Assembly (NCBI GenBank): GCA_030762895.1
Contig: CM061062.1
Span: 101,538,874 to 101,602,873, forward strand
Reading direction: 5' to 3'
Length of the DNA stretch: 64,000 nt
Origin: Sophora flavescens
Lineage: Eukaryota > Streptophyta > Magnoliopsida > Fabales > Fabaceae
The position numbers were made by a program, and so were the translations under genes. Under the pieces are notes generated by a model. The model saw only the letters and a list, made by a program, of their open reading frames with translations, did not search any database and was not told the DNA's origin. Within the stretch, counting starts at the first letter, position 1. Each line of letters begins with the position of its first letter. Positions 1 to 12,113 of the stretch are shown here, in pieces.

Positions 1-910
1 ATATTTTATTTCAATTTTTGTATTCTAATCTTTGTTTTAGGGTTTCAAGTGATTAGATATCACAAATCCACAAGCTTAGGAATTTTAAAAAAAATTTATC
101 CATCCAAACAACTCATGGCCGAACCTATCATATAGGAGTATAGGTGTATTTAGTGGTTTGATTGTTAATTATTTGTTGTGTTTTGATTGAAGGATAAATT
201 GTTGTGTGAATCATGTACGTGTTTTGCAGAGACCGGATGCTTGATGGAATTTCAATTCGACAAGAAAAAATCTTCAAGAGGTAAGGGGAATACCTGAGGG
301 ACTTTTCTGTTAGTTGTATGTAATATGTTTGTGGTCTGTATATTTTATTTGGTGTATGTATTGTTTTACGTAATTAGATTTCTCGACTTTTAAATTATCT
401 GCTTTTCATTATTTGATTATTTGCATTTAATTGTTATTACGTTTTATTTCATGTCATTAATTGTGCTATTTGCTATATTATTGACATGATTTCTATTGAT
501 GTTGTTTGTGGATTGTAAAGCCTGACAGTGGTCCGTGCTCAATTAATAATGAGGTTAAAAGCGTTAAAAAGCTTTTTACGGAATAATGAGTTTTAATTGA
601 TGAGAAATAGTAATATAATATTACTTAATCATTTGGTTGGTTGAAAATGAGAAAAAGTTGAAAATAATATTATTTTAATAATTTAACAGCGTAAGAGTGT
701 TATATGAGTCATAGTAAGGACGTAACCGTGAAAATATTCTTGCACTGCTAGTTTATACGTAAGAAATTTCTAAATATTAGAAAATGTTACTTTAAGAAAA
801 TAAGTTTCAAAAATAATTTTATTATAGTGTTGGAAAAATTATTTTACTAGAAAAGTCATTTTTGGACTGATAACGTTTTTTAAATATCAAACGTTGGACA
901 ATTCCAACAA
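1..910 (+). repeat. Ty3-type LTR, family B, segment 1 (unit 1)
   Basis: This matches 36,669-37,578 almost base for base and is the interior of a long LTR whose start is left of the window. Its start is visible only in unit 2, where it reads TGTAACACCCC. No coding frame. At 271-300 it holds a block also found in LTR families A and C (TTCAAGAGGTAAGGGGA then CCTGAGGG). The sequence is interrupted at 904-911 by the LINE, continues at 5252, and is interrupted again at 5491 by a solo LTR. Family assignment rests on the TGTAACACC start in unit 2 and on blocks shared with the family A LTRs. Confidence 0.75.
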
Positions 911-3900
911 TTTTTTTTTTTTGGCAAAAAAAGGCATGCATAGGCATCACAATAATGGAGGACATCCCAACTAGGTTGGCACCTCAACCACTATCAATCA
1001 TCTGCAGCACAGCCAATTTATTAATAAAAAGCAAAGGAGACAGAAAAGCATGGGGGGACATAAACCAAACCCATGAAACAATCAACTAAATCTAAAATTG
1101 GGAAGACCATTCCTATTACGAAAAAGGTCTTCCCCAATGAAGGGAGGATAAGAGTCCCACCAAAAAAAACCCTGGATAGACAAACCATGTGAGGCAAGTT
1201 TATCAGCACAACTATTGCCCTCACGATAGATATGAGAATAGGCAAAATTCATATTCCTAGCTATAGACAAACAATTGGACCATCTATTTCTAAGTCGCCA
1301 GGGAACAATGTTGATATTCTTGAATGCCGAGATGACCAATTGAGAATCACATTCTAACCAAAGATGGTTCCAACCTTTATCATTAGCCAGTTCAATTGCA
1401 AGCATGGCACCAATCAGTTCAGCCTGGAGAGCATTAGATTCACCAATGTGGGCTGAAAAACAACCAAGCACATCCGCATCCTTATTCCTGAAGATGCCAC
1501 CACAAGATGCTAGACCCGGACACCCCATGGCAGCCCCATCTGTATTACACTTCACCCAGCCAAATAGAGGAGTATGCCAAAGCACCAATCTGATGGTAGG
1601 AGCCTTACATAAATGAGCAACCACAGAGAACTGATGCAAAAGCCACAAGTCAGCAGAGCAGGGTGAAACTGAGCCCTTGCTAAGTCTGCCCGACATGGAA
1701 CAGTTGGCAATAACAAGATTGACAGCAGTAGAGAATGAAACTGATGTATTATCAAACCTTAGTTTGTTCCTACAATGCCAAATGACCCATATAATGTTTG
1801 TGATCGCAGCAAGCACCAGATCCTTGGCCTGAGAACTCTATTGCTTGTTACACAAGTCCAAAGCAGATAGCATAGAGGAGGAGTCTAAAGAGTAAGGAAG
1901 GATGCCTCTCAACCAATTCCACAAAGCTGCAGCAAAAGTACAGTCGAAGAATAAGTGATCAGTAGTCTCCTCGGAGGCATAGCACAGATTGCAAATAGAC
2001 ACAACAGTGCAACCCCTGCATCTTAGGTTTTCATCAGTAGGCATACGGCCATGAAGAATTCTCCATACCAGAAAGGATTTCGAGGGGGGTAAGCTGCTGG
2101 ACCAGATGGACTTACCCCAAGGAAGAGGATGACTCGAAGAGTTCTGGAAAAGGAAAGCCTCCTTGAGGGATAGGGAGCCAGAATCAGAATTCCACCTGAG
2201 CTGATCCTCACAGTTTTGCACAGGGATTGAAATCTTCTCCACTTCAGCCAAGAGAGCAGGGAACTTCTGCAGCAACACGGTAGGGAGACACCATTTACCA
2301 TCCTTTATAAAATCACCAACCTTAGAATACAGCAAGGGATGGACTTCAGCAGGAATATTAGCCATGGTAACTATTGGCATGGAAAGCCATGCATCGATCC
2401 GAAGGTTGATCTGGGAACCATTACCAATTTGCCAGCATAGATTCTGCCTGACAGTAGGAAACCATTTTTTGATGCCAAGCCAAATGGAAGAGCTGATATG
2501 ATGAGTTATACATGTTCCATTTCTGATAACTCTTGCTCGAAGGATACTACACCACTGATTTTTGGATGAAACCAACTCCCAACAAAGTTTAAGCATAGCT
2601 GCACTGTTTATATCTCTGATGGATCTAAGGCCCAACCCTCCATCCTGAATTGGAGCACAAACCTTACTCCAAGAGACAGTAACCACCTTCCTGTCATTAA
2701 TGTTGCCAGCCCAGATAAAACATCTAATCCATTTATCTACGGTTTTTAACAAGCAAGCTGGCCAGGAGTAAACAGTGAAGCTATAAATCAACATACTATG
2801 TATGATAGAGGTCACCAACTGAACCCTGCCCATTATAGAAAGTAAGCAACCTTTCCAAGAGGCTAGTTTGCTCTTAATTCTGTCAACAATAGGCTGGAGG
2901 TGAATTTTACTTGGCTTCCCTTGGAATAAAGGAACCCCAAGATAGTTAAAGGGAAGGCAGCCAGAAGAGAAGCCAAGCAGATTAGAAATGGAGAGTTTCC
3001 TTGCAGCAGAGATTGGGCCAGCATAAAATTTGGATTTTTCAGGACTTACCACTTGACCAGAAGCTTGCTCATAGGCCCTAAAAAGTGAAACCAAACTTTG
3101 CAGACTTCTTTTAGTTCCTTTGCAGAAGATCAGCACATCATCAGCATAAAGGATATGACTAGGCATCCTATGACCTCGAGGACCAGTCATCAACTGGAGG
3201 AGACCTTCATTCACAAGCATGGAGATGCCCCTACTGAGAACCTCTTCAGCAAGGCAAAAAAGGAGAGGAAACAAAGGATCTCCTTGCCTGACTCCCCTTT
3301 TGCAACTGAAGAAGCCAGCTGCCTTCCCATTCACAGCAATGGAGATCTTTGCAGAATTCAGAATAACACTCACCTAATTACAAAAAACATGATCAAAACC
3401 GAAAGCATCAAGGACTTTCAGCAAGAAGCCCCAGTCTAAAGTATCAAAAGCCTTCCGAATGTCAATCTTTATAGCCAATTGACCACCAAAAGATCTTTTA
3501 TGAAGCAAGTTAACAGCCTCAGAGGCAGAACAAACACAGTCCACAATCTGCCTCCCTTTGATGAAACCTCTTTGGTTGCTAGAGATGATTTTAGAGGCTA
3601 TTATTGCCAGCCTATCAGCCATTACCTTGGTTATGATCTTGAACTGGAAATTAGCCAATGCAATAGGCCTATACTGGTCTACTCTAACAGCACCTTGAAC
3701 TTTAGGAATCAGAGCCACCACATTAGAGTTAAGGTTAGGTAAGATCCAACCATCTTTAAAGAATTGAAGAACTGAGTGGAACACATCATGAGAGATAATA
3801 TCCCAGAAATGCTGGTAGAAGTAACCCCCAAATCCATCAGGGCCTGGAGCACCATTTGCATTCATTGAAAACACTGCATTCTTAACCTCTTCCATGGATG

Positions 3901-5243
3901 GCAGCATGGTAAGCATGTCATTGTCCTCACTAGAGACAAGTTTAGGGATTACCTTGTCAACAAGATCATTATTATGACACAGATTATCGGATGCAAAAAC
4001 AGCTTTAAAATGGTCCAGGATATGCTCCTCTATTGCTGCAGGCTGGTTCAGAACTTGCTCTCCCTGCATTAGAACAGAAATCTGCTTTGTGACATGCCTG
4101 ATCTTGGCTGTTCTGTGAAAGAATTCTGTGTTTCTGTCACCAAAGGCATACCAGTTCATTCGGGCCTTCTCCATCCAAAACTGCTCCTCACAGCAAAGAG
4201 CATTTTGTAATTGAATTTACTTTTCTTTTTCCTGAGCATGGAGACTGTCAGAGTAGCCAAACTGATTCAATTGATGTTGGATGTTATCCACTTCGGCCAG
4301 TGCATTTGTAACATTAGAATGGACATTACCAAAGACCAGTTTATTCCATTCTCTAAGTCTCCTTTTGAGAAGCCTCAGCTTTTGTGACAAGACAAACATA
4401 GGGCAGCCATAAATTTTTTCCTTCCAAACCTCAGAAACTACTTTGCTGCAATCTGGATGCGAAGACCACATTTTTAAGAACTTAAAGGAAGAACCATGCT
4501 TACAACCATCTTTTTCCAAAGATAATAAGATAGGAAAGTGATATGACTTACTTCTGGTGAGAGTACAGCAAGAAACACTCGACCAGAAATCAAGCCATAG
4601 GTCATTACAAATGGATCTATCCAATCTTCTTTCAGAAAAGGAGCTGCCTCTCCTACCATTGGACCATGTGTATTGAGCACCACGGGTTTGTACATGATGC
4701 AGACTGGAAGAATCAGACCAGTTCCTAAAGTCCTCACAGGAAGCACTAGAGGGAAGTCTGGAACCTCTATGCTCATGAGAACCAAGGATAGCATTGAAGT
4801 CTCCAATATGACACCAAGGTCCCGGATGAGAATGTTGCAAATTAGAAAGATCCAGCCAGAGCTGTCTTCTGACCACCACACTGGTAGCAGCATAAACAGC
4901 TGAGACAAAAATTTCCTGACCATCCTTCTCGAGTGAGAAAGCAATAAACTGATTTGAGTTGGCAATTATGTTTGGAGTGTAAGAATCAGAACATATGCAC
5001 CAAAGGTTTGGCACTAAACCATTTCTATCATTGACAGCAAAGATCTTTAAATTTAAGCTGTCCCAAAAGCCAGCAGGCACAGAATCATGAGCAATCCAAG
5101 GCTCTGATATGAACAAAAAATCTGGTTTATTCAAAAGGCAAAGCTTTTTCAAGACTAACCTAGTATCAAGGTTACCAATACCTCTAGCATTCCAATAGAG
5201 GAGCTTCATTATGCAAAATTGAGAGGACCAGTCCTTGCTCGGG
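911..5243 (-). mobile_element. 5'-truncated L1-like LINE (non-LTR retrotransposon)
   Basis: The element lies on the minus strand. Its poly(A) tail appears as a T-run at 911-922, and its 5' end stops about 35 bp upstream of the ORF2 start, so ORF1 and the 5' UTR are missing, as usual for incomplete target-primed reverse transcription. It is flanked by an 8-bp direct repeat CCAACAAT (904-911 and 5244-5251; one T is ambiguous with the tail). The unit 2 allele at 37,571 has CCGACAAT once and no insertion, which confirms both boundaries and shows insertion after the duplication. Confidence 0.95.
1082..5209 (-). pseudogene. LINE ORF2: endonuclease, reverse transcriptase, zf-RVT, RNase H
   Basis: One reading frame of about 1,376 codons is broken only by three stops, at 4217-4219 (TAA), 3374-3376 (TAG) and 1838-1840 (TAG). 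There is no frameshift, because all four open segments share one phase. The N-terminus MKLLYWNARGIGN with FISEPW is the apurinic-type endonuclease. The RT core carries GVRQGDPL and YADD near codon 685. A Cys/His zf-RVT region (CRGC, CNLC, HLFFDC) precedes a C-terminal RNase H with CNTDGA, AELIGA, ECDSQ and a final NSCADKLASHG, so the D-E-D-D set is present. RNase H after RT is typical of plant L1 ORF2. The stops make this copy inactive. Starting at 5209 is natural because it lies at the conserved endonuclease N-terminus. Confidence 0.93.
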
Positions 5244-5490
5244 CCAACAATATTTACGGTAGTATTATTAAAATGGTAATATTAGTTAAAACAGAGAATT
5301 TGTTTCAACGCAATATTTCCATGTTCAAAATATTGATTTTTTAAAATAAAATGAATTTTAAGTGATTTTGATGATTTTACAAAACGAATTTCCAACGTAA
5401 AAGGATTTTCGGTAAAGTGGAATTATACAATGGGTTATTTCCGACAACGTGGATAAGTTAAGGAATTTTTGTTTTTGGATTTGTGTTTCA
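5244..5490 (+). repeat. Family B LTR, segment 2 (unit 1)
   Basis: This continues the LTR after the LINE and matches unit 2 at 37,571-37,822. It holds the first part of copy 1 of a 388-bp tandem duplication. The sequence is cut at 5490 by a solo LTR whose target duplication is TTTCA (5486-5490 and 9756-9760). Confidence 0.8.
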
Positions 5491-8400
5491 TGTGACACCC
5501 TAACTCGGGTCATCACATTGCTACCCGTTTACGGAAATAAAGTTTAATTTGCTGGTTGCTTTCGGAAAATAATGTTTTCTCAACGTTCCTCTTTTCAAAA
5601 TATGGTGATAAATTTTTTTCTTTTAATCCTCAAGACAACAACAACGAAATCAAACCACACATAAATATATACTGTATATAAGTTATACAACTATACTGCC
5701 TCATACATTTTCACATCTAGATCATTATCAGTTTAATGACTCTCAAAACATAACATAACTCAATAGGACCTAAGCTGGTCGTAACTAACTGACACTACCA
5801 TCAACCGGAGCAGCACAACATGTCTCGAACTAGACATCCTTCTCCTTTTGTAGAAATCTTATCCCTTGTACGGCTCTGATATGTTTGTAAGGGTGAGACG
5901 CCAATATATGGATTTAACAAAATAACTAAATGCGCGACACAAAAGAAGACACATACACATATACATGTTTATAACATCTTAAGCAATCCATATTATAGCA
6001 TACAGTTTATCAATGGGTTCGACACCCCAAATATCAACATTGGAAAACTATGCATGAACACTTCAATACATCATCTACACATTCACACTTAATCTCCGGA
6101 GACCCCCAACGTCATTTAAAATGAGCTGATCAAGCTCAATTGCCAAAAGAGGCACGTCGATTTTTGCCAACAGAGGCACGTCGATTTTACCATAGCCCAC
6201 TGTCCGGAACAGTGAGAACGTCGATTTATGGATTTTTTTTCATTGTACGTCGATTGCCAAGGGAACAATTAACACGTCGATTTCATGAATATCATAAGAT
6301 ACCATGATTCCATTGTACGTCGATTGACCAAAGGCACAATGAATACGTCGATTACATGAGTATCATAAAGATACCATGATTAACTAATACGTCGAGACAT
6401 GAACATCCTCAAGATATCATGATTAACCTCGTAGGCACGTCTGCCAAAATGCATGCAAGAAAAACACTTTGTTCTCGTCGTTTTCTTTGTGTTATATCTT
6501 TATTTGTCAAGGCTCTCAAAAGCTTATGACCCATCATCGTTTTAAACATCTTTACAACTTTTATTAACAACACAGGACCTCATAGCCCGAGTGCTCAATC
6601 ACGAAGCCCTTAGACCTTGCAATCAGTCTTAGGTTCGTGGTAACAGAAAACATTACAATTCTTTTACCGTCGTTTATTACGTCGTGAAGCAGACACACCG
6701 TCTACCTACTAGACACCAAGTCTATAACGTCAAAAGAACACTAGTACCCCGACGTCTCGGTTACTAAGTTCCATATCGTCGTTTACGTCGTTTTTGTCTG
6801 TGAAAAACAAATCCAAAATAGGGTAACGTCATAAGAACATTAGTACCCCGACATCTCGGTTACTAAGTTCCACACCACTTTCAACACGGTTGAATTTATT
6901 TTTGGTTTTTCAGAAATTCCTTTCAAATTGTAAATTCATTAATAAAATCCTTAAATAATAAAACTTAGTTTTTCACAAACCAATGAGTCACTTGAGGATT
7001 TAACTTCTTCAAAATATGCACTGCCGTTTCAAAATACTTGCCATCTACACTTTTCCAAATTTGCCGTCAAATATTATTTTTAAGGCTTTCTAAGCCAAAA
7101 ATTTAACTTTTTTTCCACTTAATTAATTTTCTAAAATCATAATTAACTTATTTTCACCAATTAATTTCATAAAAGAATATTTTGTAATATTCCGGAATTT
7201 CTTACGTAAAAATTAGCAATGCTGAAATATTTTCACGGTTTCGCGCTCATTGTGACTCATAATTCACTTTTTCAGAAATAAATTATTAAAATAATAATAT
7301 TTTCCAAAACTCCTTATTTTTCCCAAAATAAAATTTCCTTTAATATTATTTATCAATATTTTACCGTTAAAACATTGAATATAATTTGTGTAGCTTCTTA
7401 AAGCTTTTATCCGATTAACTTTAATTGGGCACTGACCACTGTCAGGCTTCTCACACATCAACCAACAATTATATCACAGATATTTCCCAGGCAGATCATG
7501 CATCATAGCAGTATAATATACAATTGCAGATAATTAAATAAATTAAAAGCCGCTCAACACCAATACACAGATAAACCACACCACGTAAACAACAAAACAA
7601 ATAACCACTACCACATATAACTCATATAAACCACACCACAACAAATAGTTATTGAGAAAAATCCCTCAGGTAATCTCCCCTTACCTCTTGAAGAACTTAG
7701 CTTCCGATTCAAAACTTTGTCGTGGATCTGGGAACCGTCAACGCACGTACACGATAATCTAGTTTATCCTTCATCAAACATAACACTCAGTCAACAAACT
7801 AACAACTAAATCAAGCCTAAAATCCTACATGTTGGTTTCGGCCAAGGGCTGAGTTTTGGGGTTAGAAATCTCTAAAATTTATAATCATGATTAAGTCATG
7901 GATTTATGATCCTTGATTAACCTAAATCATGGATTAGTGGCTAAACAACTAAATTTTAACCTCAAAACTTCCTAACCCTCATATACCTAGATTCGGCCTT
8001 GACATGATCATAGGGCTAGGGTTTTTAGTTTAATAAACCAACTTGGATTTATTAAGCATACTTACTAATAGCTTGATTAACAAGATCATTAATGAAAACT
8101 TTGAACAAAAACTCATCAAATTTCATACACCTAGGGTTCGACCTTTATGAAACAAATAGATTAGAGTTTGATTTTTGTTCTTCTATACAAGAAGTATCAA
8201 AGTACTAGAAGATTGAATCATGAATCAAGACATGAAAATGAAACAAAACCTATGAACACTATTTTGTCCTAGATTCGGCCCAGTCCAGAAATCAAGGAAA
8301 GAAATTTCTCATGATCATATGCTTCTAGATGATGAAAATAGAGATGATTATAAGATCATAGCAATTGGTTTCATGTAAAAAGGATTTTTCTAGAATTAGT

Positions 8401-9755
8401 TATGAATTTTTTATAGTAGATCTAGAAACTTAAAAGTGATGAACAACTATGAAATAAAATTTGAATCAAGAAATTTATTGAAGAACATAGACATGATTAG
8501 AGAAGAAGAATAGGATTCACCTCTTGGAGATCAAAAACAAGTGAAGATCCAAGAACTTGCTTCACAAACTTGACACTCAAAGACTTATGAACTTTAGGTT
8601 TTTGAACAAAAAGGCAATAGAAACTAAGTGAAAGGTGAGGAAGGGTATTTATAAGCATGTGGCTGCGCCACTTTTGGGGATCAAATAGAAAGGAGGTGAT
8701 TTTTCTAAGGACCTAAGTGGAATTAACTCATAGGGACCATTTTGCAAAGATTCCAAAAGTATAAGGACTATTTTGCAAATTGCCAATAAATTGTAATGAT
8801 GACTTTTTGCCACATTTAATGTGAGATTATCTTGACTAACTTTGGCTGATTTTTCTCCATAAAATATTTTAAGAAAACCTAGAAGAGTTTAGAACACTTT
8901 AGAAGGTAGTAGAATAATGTAGAATCATGTAGAAGAATGTAGAACATTCTAGAAAATTCTTGGCTCGTCCAAAATTTTATGAGGGCAGCCCCTTCTCCCT
9001 CATGGTATTGCGCATGGGCCTAGCATATTTGGGCTTGGATTCATTTTTGTGGGGCCCACTAAAAGATTTTTAGCTTAAGCATGACATAGGAAACTTGTAT
9101 AGTTTCAAATGGGCTTTATGGAATTAATCCATGGACTAGGAAATTTGGGCTTCATAGCCACGCCCATTAAGAGATTGGGAACAAGGATTCTAGCCCAATT
9201 CACTTGAAAAAGACTTAGAAACTAACTTAGGGACAAAAGAGTAATTAACAGAAAGTTCAGGGACTTAAGCGTAAAATTCCCAAATTTTCACTTTAACCCT
9301 ATAGAACCTTCTAGACTTAAAAATATGATTCATCCCCTCGAATCATCTCAAAATACTAATATAAACTCTTTATCTGCTCCTGGGAACTCCAAAATCCATT
9401 CTGCCGCTCACCCGATTGCGTATTCTGCCTGTAAAACGTAAATTATTTTATTTTTTTTTTCTGAAATAAATCCAAAAATTAAGAATTGTAGAAAATAAAA
9501 TAATAATCTTAAGTCTTTCGTTCACGAATTAAAATTAGGTCTTTTGAGCAGTATTATCATACTGTCAATGGAATTCGCGGGCCGGGTTTCGCCTGACTTT
9601 CCAACCTAAATTTTAATCGTAGCTTCCTACATTCAAGTAGGATTGAGTGGTAAACTCCATTTATTTAAAATAGTTTTCTAAGTCTCAGATAAAAATATAA
9701 ACATAATTATATAAATTTCTGATATTAGAAAACAGCGAAAAGTCGGGGTGTTACA
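5491..9755 (-). mobile_element. 4.27 kb solo LTR, Ty3-type family C
   Basis: The ends are TGTGACACCC and GGGGTGTTACA (TG...CA), flanked by a 5-bp duplication TTTCA. The corresponding unit 2 site (around 37,817) is empty. There is no internal domain, no second LTR copy and no long ORF, so it is best read as a solo LTR left by LTR-LTR recombination. Orientation is minus: the minus strand begins TGTAACACCCCGAC, and blocks shared with families A and B appear in that order (GGTAAGGGGA at 7663-7694; the CTCCGGAGATTAAG block near 6090). From 6150 to 6430 it holds irregular repeats around CACGTCGATT. The length of about 4 kb agrees with the 3.9 kb family A LTRs. Confidence 0.85.
6150..6430. repeat. 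Irregular minisatellite with CGTCGATT core inside solo LTR
   Basis: About nine occurrences of a CGTCGATT-like core are spaced 20-60 bp apart, several preceded by GGCA or TTGTA and followed by ATGA...ATCATAA...GATACCATGATT. The tract sits next to the CTCCGGAGATTAAG block, the same relative place as the minisatellite in the family A LTRs. Confidence 0.7.
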
Positions 9756-11300
9756 TTTCACAGAGCGAAAATGTTGTTAAATTAAAAGACGAACCTAGCT
9801 GCCGAGATGTCGGTGTCTAAAGTTCTATGACATGGACCTGGGGTCCGGAAGGTTAAGTTATGGACTAGATGTCCTATAAAAATCTATATTGATTTTTGTG
9901 TCCGACAATATTTACGGTAGTATTATTAAAAATTATAATATTAGTTAAATTAGAGAATTTGTTAAAACAGAATTTGTTTCAACGCAATATTTTCAGGTTC
10001 AAAATATTGATTTTTTAAAAGAAAATGAATTTTAAGTGATTTTATAAAACGAATTGCCAACGTAAAAGGATTTTCGGTAAAATGGATTTATACAATATAT
10101 GGGTTATTTCCGACAACTTGGATAAGTTAAGGAAATTTTGTTTTTGGATTTGTGTTTCACGGAGCGAAAATGTTGTTAAATTAAAAGACGAACCTAGCTG
10201 TCGAGATGCCGGTGTCTAGAGTTCTATGACATGGACCCGGGGTCCGGAAGGTTAAGTTATGGACTAGATGTCCTATAAAAATCTATATTGATTTTTGTGC
10301 GCCAAAAATCTACGAATCTAAATCTGGTGCACGGGTCTAGATTTCGTGATTTGCACATCTTTGACTTGGAGTCTGTTTGTGTGGTTTGGACTTGGAGTCC
10401 TTGTTATGGGAATGGTTGTTAAACTTAAACGTTTAAACCTTGGTTGGTCGTGAGCACTTGAGCCTCGACAAGGAAAGAATGAACACAAAGAAAATTACGT
10501 GAACAAAACATTTTACATGCACTTTGGGCAGACATGCCTTTGCATAGGACTTGAATGCTTGATGGCAAGTATTCATGACGTTTGTATCACTGTGCCTTGA
10601 TGGATATATGACCACGAAACCATATACTATGAATAGTAACCACTTTGCCTCGTTTTGGACTGTGGAATGGTTATTTGAACTTTGCTATATCTGGCATTGA
10701 TTCTGCCTTATTTGACAATGAGAGCCTGATCAGCTCATTTACTTGTTGGTTGAAGTTCCGGAGATTAGGTATCAAAGTTAGTGGAGGAATATTGAAGTGA
10801 CGTGGTTTTTAAAGCAATGATGATTGTCGGGTATGAAACCCTTTGATAAATATATTGTTTATCTTTGAATATTCATGTTAATTGGTATTTGAGAGTCATG
10901 CATATGGTTATCATTTTAAAATCCATATATTGGAACCCACCCTTGCATATACATGTTCTTTTGTCTTTGCTATTGTACCTTGGTACACGAATGCAGATGT
11001 TGCAAAAGAATTCCTTAAGTCACTTGGAGACTTAAGTCCAGATTGCGGAAAGAGGCATGTGATCATAGGGATGATCACGAGGTCTTATCAGTGAGTGTCT
11101 TATAGAGTGACCAGCTTTGGATTTTCTTTTGTGGTATGTTTTGAGAAAGTCTGTGTGAGTGTTTTGAAAACCTTTATATGGTTTAAAATTCTGTTGGGAA
11201 TAATATGTTTTATTTTTACTATTGTGATGAGTACGTTACGTATTGCACTATTCAGAAGAAATTACACCCAGATTTTCCGACTTCAAAGCAATGTGACGAA
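9756..11300 (+). repeat. Family B LTR, segment 3, truncated 3' part (unit 1)
   Basis: This continues the LTR after the solo LTR and matches 37,818-39,340 of unit 2. It holds the rest of copy 1 and all of copy 2 (9904-10,299) of the 388-bp tandem duplication. Blocks shared with family A follow in order: GAGCCTGATCAGCTCATT near 10,725, CCGGAGATTAG near 10,758, AAACCCTTTGATA near 10,838, and AGTCACTTGGAGACTTAAG near 11,018. The LTR never reaches a GGGTGTTACA end, so it is truncated somewhere around 11,290-11,350. The short open frames here (10,433, 10,882, 11,095) have no protein-like features. Confidence 0.7.
9904..10299 (+). repeat. Second copy of 388-bp tandem duplication in LTR B
   Basis: It begins GACAATATTTACGGTAGT and ends ATTGATTTTTGTG. 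Copy 1 is split between 5246-5490 and 9761-9903 by the solo LTR. Both copies contain TTTCACAGAGCGAAAATG or TTTCACGGAGCGAAAATG and CCGGAAGGTTAAGTTATGG. Confidence 0.85.
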
Positions 11301-11622
11301 GATAGATGGAGTGACTCAGAGGAATGTTGCTTCATACATAGTATTGTGAGACCTTTGAATAATTTTGCAACCATAGCTTAACTTGTGTTAGTCAAAAAGT
11401 TTCAAAAAATTGTTATATTCTCATTTGATTTGTTTTGGTTAACTAAAGTTAAGTGTTTTTTATATATGATTGATTGCACATGACTTTACAAAGTTGATGT
11501 ACTTTGCTTAATGATGCAACAAATGATATAGCCTACTATCTTACTTTCCCATATGTATTTTAGTTATGTTTACTTATGCTTCCTACATTGCAGTGACTTT
11601 TGTGAGTTGATGGTCATTGAAA
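11301..11622 (+). other. Non-coding junction between LTR B and gene fragments
   Basis: AT-rich spacer with no coding frame, conserved in unit 2 (about 39,350-39,674). The last bases look like a 3' splice acceptor context (CTTCCTACATTGCAG at 11,580-11,593) just before the kinase-like segment. Confidence 0.4.
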
Positions 11623-11800
11623 GTCATTGGAAAAGGAAGTTATGGTGTTGTGAGTTGATGGAGTCTGACCTTCATCAAATAATTAAGGCAAATGATGATC
11701 TTACTCCCGATCCTTCCAATTATGTTTTTGAGCATGTATCAGATGCCACAAGGATATTAAGAGAAATTAAACTCCTTCGATTTCTCCAAGATGTGCATAC
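11623..11800 (+). pseudogene. MAP-kinase-like fragment with scrambled segment order (unit 1)
   Basis: Three short stretches are recognisable as plant MAP kinase. VIGKGSYGVV, the ATP-binding glycine loop, is at 11,623-11,652. ELMESDLHQIIKANDDLTP is at about 11,652-11,708. YVFEHVSDATRILREIKLLRFL runs to about 11,790. In plant MAPKs the order is glycine loop, then FEHVSDATRILREIKLL, then ELMESDLHQVIKANDDLTP, so the last two are swapped here. The glycine loop is also in a different frame from the other two. The 12-mer GTGAGTTGATGG occurs at 11,600 and 11,650, flanking the glycine loop, and may mark the rearrangement. The catalytic loop, the TEY/TDY loop and the C-lobe are missing. It cannot encode a kinase. 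The same arrangement is in unit 2. Confidence 0.75.
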
Positions 11801-11899
11801 ATTATGCTTGACCATTTACTTAACTGACGATGTTGATGCTGCAGTGAAGTTCATATTTGTATGCAACATGTTTTTTTATTTAGCATTCAACACCAAAAT

Positions 11900-12113
11900 G
11901 AGCTATTCAAGGGAGAGCTCCCCGGTTTGGTTGCTTTCTTTTCAGGTATATCACTTATTATCACCATTTATATGCCTTTTTTCCCTAACATATCATTTTC
12001 TACACATGGTCCTTTGACTGCACATGTTCGTTGCTTTCTTTGTTTCTTTCTTTACAGTTATTGTGAGTGAAGTTGAAGGTTTACTTGAACTCAATAAGAA
12101 GTTGAGCCCTTAA
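11900..12113 (+). pseudogene. Unknown two-exon gene fragment (unit 1)
   Basis: An exon-like stretch at 11,900-11,945 reads ELFKGELPGLVAFFS and ends at a good donor (TTTTCAG|GTATATC). An acceptor (TTTCTTTACAG) at 12,057 opens a second stretch that reads VIVSEVEGLLELNKKLSP and stops at 12,111-12,113. Joining the two keeps the frame across the split codon, which suggests a real former terminal exon pair. I do not recognise the protein. The unit 2 copy keeps both splice sites but has substitutions (VIMSGVEGLLELNKKLSP). It may belong with the MAPK-like piece just upstream, but nothing proves that. Confidence 0.4.

Noticed and set aside
1082..1816. RNase H frame as a separate host RNase H-like gene
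   Set aside because: In phase with the upstream LINE frame, separated only by one stop, and inside the element's target duplications.
5491..9755. A complete LTR element instead of a solo LTR
   Set aside because: No second LTR copy, PBS or polypurine tract inside, and no coding motifs; internal blocks align with LTR blocks of families A and B.
10433..11349. Short frames in LTR B that recur at 38,488-39,335
   Set aside because: Conservation is due to the segmental duplication; no protein-like motif, and they lie in LTR sequence.
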